From positions 6,200,001-6,264,000 of the forward strand of contig NZ_CP074371.1 in the NCBI RefSeq assembly GCF_018362975.1: a DNA stretch of 64,000 nt. Direction: 5' to 3'. Position 1 is the stretch's first letter. Every line of letters starts with the position of its first letter. The translations under genes and the position numbers were made by a program. This DNA is from Nocardia tengchongensis (lineage in GTDB: Bacteria > Actinomycetota > Actinomycetes > Mycobacteriales > Mycobacteriaceae). Positions 25,861 through 33,657 of the stretch are shown here, in pieces. The notes beneath the pieces are model-generated. The model was not told the origin of the DNA, did not search any database, and saw only the letters and a program-made list of their open reading frames with translations.

Positions 25861-26793
25861 ATGCGGACAGCACATCTGGTGGACGAATGGCAGCGGCTGG
25901 GCAGCACGCAGGTCGCGACCAATGGGATCGAGCTGCGGGTGGTCGAGCACGGGGCGGGTGCGCCGGTGGTGTTCTGCCACGGCTTCCCGGAGCTCGGATT
26001 CTCGTGGCGGCATCAGGTTTTCGCGCTGGCCGAGGCGGGTTTCCGGACGTTGACGCCGGATATGCGCGGCTACGGCGGCAGCTCCCGCCCGGCCGAGGTC
26101 GAGGCCTACGACCTGCTCACGGTGTGCCGGGACCTGGTGGGACTGCTCGACGCCTACGAGCTGGAGGACGCGATCTTCGTCGGCCACGACTGGGGAGCGT
26201 CGGTGGTGTGGCATCTGGCTCGCGAGTATCCCGAGCGGGTGCGGGCGGTGGCGGGGTTGAGCGTGCCCGCCACCCCGCGCTCGTCGGGGCCGCCGCTGCC
26301 GATCATGCGCAAACGGCTGGGTCCGGATTTCTACATGGTGTGGTTCCAGGAGCCCGGGGTCGCCGACGCCGTGCTGGCCGCCGATGTGCGGCGCACGCTG
26401 CTGCGCGACGACATCGTCACGGCGGGCACCTTCATCGACACCACCACACCGGAACCACCGCTGCCCAACTGGCTGAGCGAGCCCGAATTCGATTACTACG
26501 TCAAGACTTTCACGCGCACCGGGTTCACCGGCGGCCTGAACTACTACCGCACCCTGGACCTCACCTGGGAGCTGACCGCCCATCTCGAGGGTGTGAAGAT
26601 CGACTGTCCGTCGCTGTTCATCGCCGGATCCGCGGATCCCGTCATCCATTTCACACCCATGCACAAAATGGCCGCGCTGCTCGGCGATCTGCGCGGCTCG
26701 ATCATCCTCGAGGGCGCGGGCCACTGGATTCAGCAGCAGCGGCCCGAGGAGGTCGATGCCGCGCTGCTCGAGTTCGCGCGCGGCCTGGGCTGA
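25861..26793 (+). CDS. alpha/beta hydrolase, epoxide hydrolase type
   Basis: 310 residues. It has the epoxide hydrolase marks: the oxyanion motif FCHGFPELGFSWRHQ near residue 40, the nucleophile Asp in VGHDWGASVVW near 105, a cap domain with lid tyrosines in FDYYVKTF and LNYYRTLDL, and the His in EGAGHWIQQQRPEEV near 285. It should open an epoxide to a diol with a covalent ester intermediate, in the cytoplasm. The Asp at the nucleophile place makes a simple esterase or haloperoxidase less likely, though haloalkane dehalogenase-like activity cannot be excluded. The TetR gene converges on it with a 9-base gap. Confidence 0.9.
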   Translation: MRTAHLVDEWQRLGSTQVATNGIELRVVEHGAGAPVVFCHGFPELGFSWRHQVFALAEAGFRTLTPDMRGYGGSSRPAEVEAYDLLTVCRDLVGLLDAYELEDAIFVGHDWGASVVWHLAREYPERVRAVAGLSVPATPRSSGPPLPIMRKRLGPDFYMVWFQEPGVADAVLAADVRRTLLRDDIVTAGTFIDTTTPEPPLPNWLSEPEFDYYVKTFTRTGFTGGLNYYRTLDLTWELTAHLEGVKIDCPSLFIAGSADPVIHFTPMHKMAALLGDLRGSIILEGAGHWIQQQRPEEVDAALLEFARGLG

Positions 26794-26802
26794 CCGGGTC
26801 GC

Positions 26803-27429
26803 TCACTCCGATTTCAGCTGCAGCGCGTTCACCCACAGCTGGGTCAGGGTCGTCACCAGTTTCTCGAACGGAATGCGTTGCTTCTGAACGAAAACCATCG
26901 ACGCCATCCTGCTTACCATCGACGAGAGCGCGTGCGCGGTGATCATCGGATCCAGGTCGGCGCTGGCCTGACCGGACTCCTGGAGTTCGCGGATCATCCG
27001 GGCATTGCGCTGCGCGAACGCCTTCCCGCGCTCCAGCCGCATCCGCCGGAAGTTCTCGTCGATCTGCGCGACCTGCTCGAACAAGGCCATCAACCGGGCA
27101 TTGCGCTTGTAGGACAACAGGTAGTCCCGGTTGGCCGCCTCGATCAGCGCCCGCGGGTCGGTGATCCCGCTGCGCTCGCGCACATGCGGGTGCAGCATCT
27201 CCTCCGACACCTGCTCGACCAGCGCGGCGAAGATCTCTTCCTTGCTGTCGAAGTAGGTGTAGAACGACCCCGCCGCCATGCCCGCGGTCTTGGAGATGTC
27301 CGCGATCTTGGCGTCGAGGTATCCGTCCCGCTCGAACACCTCGCGCGCGGCCGCGATCAGCGCACCCCGGGTCCGCTGTCCACGCCGGGTCGGCGGCGCG
27401 GCCCGCCGCGACGCACTCTCGCCTGCCAT
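26803..27429 (-). CDS. TetR family transcriptional regulator
   Basis: About 208 residues from the ATG at 27429; a TTG at 27444 would add five. The N-terminal HTH is clear: RGALIAAAREVFERDGYLDAKIADISKTAGMAAGSFYTYFDSKEEIFAAL. The C-terminal ligand domain is helical and of the size seen in regulators of lipid or xenobiotic genes. It converges on the epoxide hydrolase gene and is divergent from the NYN-domain gene. It might control the SDR/epoxide hydrolase pair, whose promoter region contains a dyad, but there is no direct evidence. Confidence 0.9.
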   Translation of the reverse strand: MAGESASRRAAPPTRRGQRTRGALIAAAREVFERDGYLDAKIADISKTAGMAAGSFYTYFDSKEEIFAALVEQVSEEMLHPHVRERSGITDPRALIEAANRDYLLSYKRNARLMALFEQVAQIDENFRRMRLERGKAFAQRNARMIRELQESGQASADLDPMITAHALSSMVSRMASMVFVQKQRIPFEKLVTTLTQLWVNALQLKSE

Positions 27430-27626
27430 AGATTCGGACGCCAAAACTGATCACTGCCTGTCGTTTCGCGGATGATTCTCCAGGCCGCAACCGTATCAAT
27501 ACGGGCGGCCCGGACAGCAAAGGACTGCGGAGGCACGGCGTGTGCGGCCGGGCCGCGACCGGCTGGTCTCGTATCCGGGCGGGGTGTCCCATGCCGCCGA
27601 TCCGGGCGTCCGTGGAGACTGGGCGG

Positions 27627-28082
27627 GTGGAGGATGCCGAGCGGGTGATCGTGGTGGACGCGGCCAATGTGGTCGGGTCGCGGCCCGACGGGTGGTGGCG
27701 CGACCGGGCCGGGGCGGCTCGGCGGCTGCTCACCGAGTTGGACGGGCTGCGGGCGCGCCTGCCTGTGTCGACACGGATCATCGTGGTCCTCGAGGGCGCG
27801 GCCAAAGCCGCTGCTGATCATCGCGGCGGCGGGTCCCAGGACACCGCCGAACACGAGAGCTCCGGCGAGGGGACACCGGACGGGTCGGCGACGTTGCATG
27901 TGGTGCGGGCCGACGGGTCCGGCGACGACAAGATCGTGGACGTGGTGGCCGCCGAGGTGACCAGCTCGGACGAGACGCGAACGGTCATGGTGGTGACCGC
28001 TGATCGCGGATTGCGTTCGCGCGTCGAATCTCTCGGAGCGACAACGGTCGGCCCGACCTGGCTGCGAAACCACCTGCCGTAG
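27627..28082 (+). CDS. NYN/PIN-like domain protein
   Basis: 151 residues from the GTG at 27627 (GGGCGG upstream). The first strand ends in VIVVDAANVVGSRPDGWWRDR, with the early Asp and Asn of NYN or PIN-type nucleases, and later acidic residues occur in SGDDKIVDVV and in VTADRGLRSRV, which are the other places where such nucleases bind metal. Mycobacterial relatives are sometimes labelled NTP pyrophosphohydrolase without proof. RNA cleavage is the more natural guess from the fold. It stands alone between the TetR gene and the YtkA-type operon. Confidence 0.7.
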   Translation: MEDAERVIVVDAANVVGSRPDGWWRDRAGAARRLLTELDGLRARLPVSTRIIVVLEGAAKAAADHRGGGSQDTAEHESSGEGTPDGSATLHVVRADGSGDDKIVDVVAAEVTSSDETRTVMVVTADRGLRSRVESLGATTVGPTWLRNHLP

Positions 28083-28106
28083 GCCGCCTTCCACGTCGTT
28101 TGCGAG

Positions 28107-28154
28107 GTATCTACCCTGATACTCCCCTGAGTGGATATCCCCCGCGGGTGGGAT
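28107..28154. promoter_or_regulatory. clustered dyads ahead of the YtkA-type operon
   Basis: Two short inverted repeats occur within 50 bases: GTATC/GATAC (28107-28111, 28118-28122) around TACCCT, and ATCCC/GGGAT (28137-28141, 28150-28154) around 8 bases. Runs of TACCC and TCCCC are reminiscent of copper-sensor operators (CsoR/RicR class). The region lies 35-82 bases before the first gene. The assignment to a sensor is inference only. Confidence 0.35.
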
Positions 28155-28188
28155 TTCCCGGGCAGGTGTTTTCGGTAGGTTCGGAACA

Positions 28189-29636
28189 ATGCAGCCGCCG
28201 TTGATCGTTCGCCTGCGCGGGGTGTGCCTCGTGATCGGCGTGCTCTGCGTTGCCCTGCTGGGTTCCTGGTTCGCGCCGCAAGCGCGGGCCGATGGCGCGG
28301 CCGCCGGCGGCGATCTGACCGTGGCGCAATCGCTGGGAGCCCGGGAACTGACCGTTGTGGTGCGGCGGGCCGAGGCCGGGCCGTTGCGGGTCGAGGTCGT
28401 GACGCATGCGGGAACCGCGGCGGGGACGCTGGCGGTGAGTGCCGTGCCGGTCGATCGCGGGGGTGAGACCTCGACGGGGACCGTGGAACTCGGCGATCGG
28501 CCGGGGATCTACGCGGCGACACTGCGCGTCGATCACGCCGGACCGTGGGAGTTGACCGTCTCCGATGGAGAGCGGACAGCGCGAATTCCCTTCCTGGTGG
28601 CCGCGCGCGTGGTGACGCCCTGGGAGCGGGCCGCGTACGGCGGATTCTTCGCGGCGGGAGCACTGCTGCTGGTGGCGTTGGGGACCGCGCTGCTCTCCAA
28701 GCGGGGGTGGCCGACCTTGATTCCGGTGGCGGCGTTGATCGCGGCGGTGACCGCGGGCACGACGGGGGCGGTGTTGTCGGGGCATGTGCCGCAGCCGCGC
28801 CCGGCGGGCAGTCTCCTGGATCCGACGTCGGGCAATATCGGTGATCCGTACCCGGAGCGGGGCTTGCCGCTGACCACGAACTACTCACGGCCGCCGGTGA
28901 ATCTGACCGTGCGCGGACAGGCCGAAGCCGGAAAGCCGACCGAGGTCGCACTGTCGCTGACCGATTCGGCCACCGGGCGACCGGTGGACGATCTACTGGT
29001 CAACGATGACGCACTGCTGCATCTCATGGTGGTGGGTCCGTCCGGGCGGCTGTGGCATCGGCATCCGGTTCGGGTCTCGCCCGGGGAGTATCGGGTCAGC
29101 TTGGGACTCGGCGAATCCGGTGACTACGCGGTGGCCGCCGAGATCGCGCGGCGCGGTGGGGCGTGCAATTGCTGCGATCCGCGCTGCGGATCACCGCGCG
29201 AACCGATTCCGGCGCGGCCGATCCCACGCGTGACGCCGCGGGTTCCGCGCCGGGCGGCGCCTCGGTGACAGTCACCGAGGCGGTGTCGGGCGAGCCCACC
29301 ACGCTCACCGCGGCCTTCGGCGGAGCGGCGGATCTACAGCCCTGGCTGGGGATGGTCGGTCATCTCATCGCGGCCGGACCGCTGCCCGAGGGTGTGCCCG
29401 CCGGGACGGCCGCGGCCACGGTACCCATCTGGGCGCACGCGCACGCCATGGCCCCGCTGCCCGCCCTCGGCGCCCAACCGCCCGACGAGTCGGTGGCCGC
29501 GTTCGGCCCGAATGTGGCTTTCACCTTCACTTTTCCGCTGCCCGGCCGGTATCTGGTGTGGGCGCAGGCCGAGCGCGGCTATTCGGTGATGACCGTTCCG
29601 GCCACCGTCGACGTTCGAGCGGGGGTTCCGCAATGA
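28189..29636 (+). pseudogene. membrane-anchored protein with YtkA-like domains, one-base frameshift
   Basis: Restored, about 482 residues. Residues 1-34 are a signal peptide, 35-135 an Ig-like domain, then two membrane helices (about 148-168 and 175-200), and outside again two YtkA-like domains. The first has LLHLMVVGPSGRLWHRHP, the metal-binding HLHP-like type; the second has LGMVGHLIAAG and IWAHAHAMAP, like the GHLV...HVHP pattern of the family. One base is missing near 29155 in GGTGGGG; downstream the frame resumes at VQLLRSALRITAR and ends at 29636 in an ATGA overlap with the next gene. As printed, the first frame ends at 29268. It opens an apparent four-gene operon. Confidence 0.72.
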
Positions 29637-30037
29637 CCAAACGCACCGGAGTGATCGTGGCCCTTGTCGCCGTGGTGGCGGCGGTGGCGGCGTGGTTGCT
29701 CTGGCCGGCCGACGACACACCGTCGGTGTCGCGCAGTGCCGCCGGGCCCTACCAGGTCCAGCTGCAGGTATCCGGCTCCGTGCACACCGGCGACAACACC
29801 GTCGATCTCACTGTCACCGACGCCCAAGGCAATTCCGCGGCACCCGACAAGGTGTCGGTGGAACCCGCCATGCCGCAGATGGGTCACGCGCTCCCGCCGA
29901 GTGCGACCTCCGTGGTCACGCCGGGCCACTACCGGGCGACGGTGCATCTGCCGATGCCCGGGCAGTGGGAGATCGCCGTGAAACTATCCGGCCACACCGG
30001 GTTCCGGAGCGCCGTCTTCTCCGTCCAGGCCAACTGA
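29633..30037 (+). CDS. FixH/YtkA-like membrane-anchored protein
   Basis: 134 residues: one N-terminal membrane helix (GVIVALVAVVAAVAAWLLW) and an extracytoplasmic beta-sandwich. The segments GPYQVQLQVSG, VDLTVTDAQGN, VEPAMPQMGHALPPS and HYRATVHLPMPGQWEIAVKL match FixH/YtkA-like domains. PQMGHALPP keeps Met and His residues that commonly serve as copper ligands in related proteins. The ATG overlaps the TGA of the preceding gene, so translation is coupled. It would sit at the outer face of the membrane next to the products of the neighbouring genes. Confidence 0.78.
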   Translation: MTKRTGVIVALVAVVAAVAAWLLWPADDTPSVSRSAAGPYQVQLQVSGSVHTGDNTVDLTVTDAQGNSAAPDKVSVEPAMPQMGHALPPSATSVVTPGHYRATVHLPMPGQWEIAVKLSGHTGFRSAVFSVQAN

Positions 30038-30066
30038 ATCGAAGGAAAGAGGATCAGGAGCAGCAC

Positions 30067-31227
30067 ATGGACCTCACCGCCAATGGTCGCGGCGTCACCG
30101 CCGAAGCGACCGCACCGATCACCATCCGACCCTGGCTACCCGCCGTCATCCTGTTCGCGGCGAGCATCACCTTCTCGATCGGCTCCACCTGGGATATCCA
30201 GTGGCACTCCGATGTCGGGCCCGACACCTTCTTCACGCTGCCGCACCTGTTCATCTACGCCAGCGCCGCGGTCGCCGGATTCACCGGTCTGACCGTCATT
30301 CTCGTCACCTCCGCGGCCGGGCGGGCCGGGCGGCGGGTGGACGGCGAACTCGGCGGACCCGGCATCGGCGTGTTCGGGCGTACTTTCACCGCACCGCTCG
30401 GGTACATGGTCGCGGCACTCGGCGCCGCCTCGTTCCTGCTGTACGGACTGTGGGATCTGTGGTGGCACAGCCTCTACGGGTTCGACGCCATCATCGACTC
30501 ACCGCCGCACATCGGCTTGTTCCTGTCCAGCACGGTGATCTCGGTGGGCATGGTGATCGTGTTCGCGGCGGCGCGCGCGCATTCGTGGGGGCGGCTCGGG
30601 GCACTGTTCGCGCTGGCGCATCTGGTCACCAACAGCACGGTGACCGCGCTCGCGGTGCAGCGACTGAGCACCGGGAGCGTGCGCTGGACGGTGGCCGTCA
30701 CCGCGTTCATGGTGATCCTGATGCTGATCGCGGGCGCGGGATTCACGCGCTGGGGCGCGACCGTCACCGCCGTCTTCGGCTCGGCGACCCAGGCCGTGTT
30801 CTGGTGGTTCGCGCCGTGGGCGGCGCGCACGTACGCCGATTTCGTGGATTTGCCCATGCGCGAACACATTCGGGGTATCCCTTCCACGCCGGCTTTGATT
30901 CCTTTCGTCCTGATCCCGGTTGGGATCGTGGTCGATCTGCTCGTGCGCCGGAGGGGTTCGGGCGGCACGACTCGCTGGTTGCCCGCCTTGGCGGGCACTG
31001 TCGGCGGCGCGATCATCGCGGGCGCCAATCCCGTGCAGGGCGTCCTCATCTACGAGGCCCGCTTCCATTTGTCGGCGCTCTTTCACAACGCCCATTTCGG
31101 CACCGCCTCGGTCATCATCGCCACTACCGTCGCCGCCGCCGTATTCGGCGCGCTCGCCGGATTCCTCGGCTGGCGCTTCGGTGAGATGCTGCGCCTGACC
31201 GCTCCGAGCCAGGAGGCCCTCGCATGA
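30067..31227 (+). CDS. polytopic membrane protein with duplicated W-D-x2-W-H...P-H motif
   Basis: 386 residues with about ten hydrophobic helices and no family that I recognise. One motif occurs twice, 87 residues apart: W42-D43-x2-W46-H47-x3-G51-x-D53-x5-P59-H60 and W129-D130-x2-W133-H134-x3-G138-x-D140-x6-P147-H148. Each copy lies at the end of one helix and the start of the next. A further His cluster (FHLSALFHNAHFG) occurs near residue 335. Four His in paired helices could bind haem or copper in the membrane. The start has GGAGG-like sequence upstream. The gene lies between the FixH-like gene (29-base gap) and the next secreted protein gene (ATGA overlap), so it is the core of the set. 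Confidence 0.7.
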   Translation: MDLTANGRGVTAEATAPITIRPWLPAVILFAASITFSIGSTWDIQWHSDVGPDTFFTLPHLFIYASAAVAGFTGLTVILVTSAAGRAGRRVDGELGGPGIGVFGRTFTAPLGYMVAALGAASFLLYGLWDLWWHSLYGFDAIIDSPPHIGLFLSSTVISVGMVIVFAAARAHSWGRLGALFALAHLVTNSTVTALAVQRLSTGSVRWTVAVTAFMVILMLIAGAGFTRWGATVTAVFGSATQAVFWWFAPWAARTYADFVDLPMREHIRGIPSTPALIPFVLIPVGIVVDLLVRRRGSGGTTRWLPALAGTVGGAIIAGANPVQGVLIYEARFHLSALFHNAHFGTASVIIATTVAAAVFGALAGFLGWRFGEMLRLTAPSQEALA

Positions 31228-31772
31228 TCAAGCGACTATTCGCGGTCGCCGCAACGATTCTCGCGGTGTTGGCATTGTCCATGACCGCCGCGGGCACTGC
31301 CTCGGCGTATCAGCCGGTCAATATCGTGCACACCGAGCATGTTCAGGCGGGACCGTATTCGCTGACCATCGGCTTCAGCCAATGGCCTTTGCGCGCAATG
31401 CAATCGCTGGACTTCACCTTCATTCCCGAGGGTGGCATCGAGGACAAGTCGGGGTCGCTCAGCGAAATCCTGCCCAACGGCAAGTCCCGGCACCAGGAGC
31501 CGCTGTCCCGGCACCCCCGCAAGCGTGAGGATTGGGGCCTGGACGTGCGGTCCCTCGACCAGCAGGGCGCGTGGACCTTTCGCTTCGTCATCGACGGACC
31601 GCAGGGTCGCGGCGAAGGCAGCCTCACCAACCTCGAGGTTCTCGAACAGCCCGGTCCCCCGCTGGGTATCAGCTGGGCGATCAGCGCTCTGCCCTTGTTC
31701 GGCCTGATCGCGTTTCTCGCTTATGCCTGGCGCAGGAACCGCCGCCCGGACCAGATCCTGCAACCCGCCTGA
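31224..31772 (+). CDS. secreted or membrane-anchored Ig-like protein of the YtkA operon
   Basis: 182 residues. A signal peptide ends at about residue 28 (TASA), the extracytoplasmic part has VNIVHTEHVQAGPYSLTIGFSQWPLRAMQSLDF, EDWGLDVRSLDQQGAWTFRFVIDGPQGRGEG, and a C-terminal membrane helix (about 148-168) ends in a positively charged tail. The sandwich pattern is similar to the other small proteins of the operon and to CopC/FixH-like folds, though I cannot assign a family. The ATG overlaps the stop of the polytopic protein gene. The last gene of the four; no terminator is evident before the HNH gene at 31888. Confidence 0.7.
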   Translation: MIKRLFAVAATILAVLALSMTAAGTASAYQPVNIVHTEHVQAGPYSLTIGFSQWPLRAMQSLDFTFIPEGGIEDKSGSLSEILPNGKSRHQEPLSRHPRKREDWGLDVRSLDQQGAWTFRFVIDGPQGRGEGSLTNLEVLEQPGPPLGISWAISALPLFGLIAFLAYAWRRNRRPDQILQPA

Positions 31773-31887
31773 ATGCCAGAGCGACCGAGAATTCAGTGAT
31801 CCGAAGACAGTGCATTTGACACCAATTATGTTGGTAGCCTGGACAATTCGTGTTCCTCCGGGGTGTTGGAATTGATAGAATAGAGGC

Positions 31888-33360
31888 ATGAATTGGGGCG
31901 GGCAGGTTCTCAGCGACGAAGTCACGGTGGCAGATGCCGCCGGGCTGGTGTCGGATGCTGTGAGCGTGCTCGTCCACGATTCGCTCGACTCGCTTTCCGA
32001 TGAGGATCTGGTGGATGTGCTGCGCGATTGGGAATCGACGCGGCGGCGGATGGCGAGTTTCGAGCACAAGCTGATTCGTGCGGTCGAGAATCGGGGGCTG
32101 CCGGAAAAGGCCGGGGTGAAGAGGACTTCGAAGTACCTCGAGCAGACGTTGCGGCTCGGGCATGCGGAGGCTTGTGCGCGGGTTCGAGCGGCGGAGTTGT
32201 TGGGACTGCGGCAAGAGGCCGGGCGGGTGGTGGAGCCGTGGCTGTCGTGGACGGCCGCGTTTCAGGAAATGGGTTTGGTGTCAGCGCATTCCGCGCGGGT
32301 GATCGCGAAGATCATGGATCGAATTCCGGGCAAGATCGACGCGGATACCCGGGATCGGGCCGAGTTCCAGCTGGCCACCTTTGCCGCCAAGTCCGCGCCC
32401 GATGATCTGCCCAAGGTCGGGGACCGGCTGCTGGCGCACCTCGATCCCGACGGCACACTCACCAACGATGTCGATCGGCAGCGGCGGCGGGGTGTCAGCC
32501 TGGGCAAGCAGGGGGTGGACGGCATGTCGACCATGACGGCCGAGTTGGCCCCGGCATTGCGGGCGTTGTTCGACCCGATCTTCGCCAGCCTGGCACGGCC
32601 GGGCATGTGCAATCCCGACGACGCTGAAAGCCCTTGGGCTGCTGACGGGCTCGATGATGAGGCACTCGCGGGGCTGGAGCGTGCGGCACGGCGGGATACC
32701 CGTACCGCTGCGCAGCGTAACCATGATGCGTTGGTGGCGTTCCTGCGTCCTGAGATGGGTCCAGCGCACATGGGCCAACACCGCGGGCTGCCGGTGTCGA
32801 CGATCATCACCATGAGCCTGGCCGAGGTCGAAGCCGCCGCCGGTGTGGCCACCACCGCCTCCGGCGGGACCGTGCCGCTGGAGCAGGCGTTGCAGCTGGC
32901 CCAGAAGTCCAAGCCGTTCCTGGCGATCTTCGATCACGCCGGACGCCCCCTGCACCTGGGCCGCACCAAGCGACTCGCGAACTCCGCTCAGCGGCTGGCG
33001 TTGATCGCCACCGAACGAGGCTGCACCCGACCCGGCTGCAGCGCCCCCGCCACGCTCACCCAGGTCCACCACGTGACCGAGTACAGCAAGGGCGGGGCCA
33101 CCGACATCGAAAACCTCACCCTGGCCTGCGATGCCTGCCACGCGATGATCCACGACGGGCCTGGCGGCTGGAAAACCGTTGCCATGCCAGCAGATTCAGA
33201 ACACGCAGGCCGCACCGGGTGGATAGCACCACGCCACATCGATCCGACCGGTATGCCCCAAGTCAACGACCGGCATCATGCTGGGGAGTTGATGGCCGCA
33301 TCCCTGGCCCGACTGCGCGATCGAACGCACCCACCGGTCCGCTGGTGGTCGCGTCCCTAA
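31888..33360 (+). CDS. DUF222 / 13E12-repeat HNH endonuclease family protein
   Basis: 490 residues. The N-terminal two thirds are the DUF222 region (DEDLVDVLRDWESTRRRMASFEHKLIRAVENRG and following helices), and the HNH nuclease is at about residues 375-425: TRPGCSAP, VHHVTEYSKGGATDIENLTLACDACHAMIH, with the Cys pairs for zinc, the His-His and the Asn. This family is abundant in mycobacteria and nocardiae (the 13E12 repeat of M. tuberculosis) in many copies per genome. Its role is unknown; a selfish element is suspected. No terminal repeats or target duplications are seen here, so I call it a stand-alone gene. A TAGAAT-type -10 lies close to the start. Confidence 0.9.
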   Translation: MNWGGQVLSDEVTVADAAGLVSDAVSVLVHDSLDSLSDEDLVDVLRDWESTRRRMASFEHKLIRAVENRGLPEKAGVKRTSKYLEQTLRLGHAEACARVRAAELLGLRQEAGRVVEPWLSWTAAFQEMGLVSAHSARVIAKIMDRIPGKIDADTRDRAEFQLATFAAKSAPDDLPKVGDRLLAHLDPDGTLTNDVDRQRRRGVSLGKQGVDGMSTMTAELAPALRALFDPIFASLARPGMCNPDDAESPWAADGLDDEALAGLERAARRDTRTAAQRNHDALVAFLRPEMGPAHMGQHRGLPVSTIITMSLAEVEAAAGVATTASGGTVPLEQALQLAQKSKPFLAIFDHAGRPLHLGRTKRLANSAQRLALIATERGCTRPGCSAPATLTQVHHVTEYSKGGATDIENLTLACDACHAMIHDGPGGWKTVAMPADSEHAGRTGWIAPRHIDPTGMPQVNDRHHAGELMAASLARLRDRTHPPVRWWSRP

Positions 33361-33364
33361 TACG

Positions 33365-33400
33365 AGCCCGAGCCTCACCCAAGGTGGGGCCCTTCGGGCT
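33365..33400. terminator. hairpin terminator after the HNH gene
   Basis: AGCCCGA (33365-33371) pairs with TCGGGCT (33394-33400), and inside CACC (33376-33379) pairs with GGTG (33383-33386), continuous with GC-rich flanks. It begins five bases after the stop. There is no T-run, which is common in actinobacteria. The rest of 33361-33657 has a pyrimidine-rich, lower-GC patch around 33535-33600 that probably holds the glnA4 promoter, and no gene that I can support. Confidence 0.55.
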
Positions 33401-33657
33401 GCGTGCACCACGAATGCTCGAGCCGCAAGAGACCGCCAACCCCCATCCCTTCGTTTTCCCCGGGATGCTGCGCGGCCGAACCGTGAGTGGGGCTGGTACG
33501 TGAGGGGGCCTCGCAAGCTCGGCCACCCTCTCCCTTCTCCAGGCGTCTTTTATCTTTGGTCTCTTGGCTCTTTGTCTTGATCATCTCTGCGTGTATCGAC
33601 TGCAGCCAGCCCCCGGTTCGCCTAGCGTGAGCACGTTGGCGTCGAGAGGGGTCGAGG

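Noticed and set aside
31888..33360. HNH gene as a homing endonuclease or part of a mobile element
   Set aside because: It matches the chromosomal DUF222/13E12 family; no inverted ends, target duplication, integrase or intron signature is seen.
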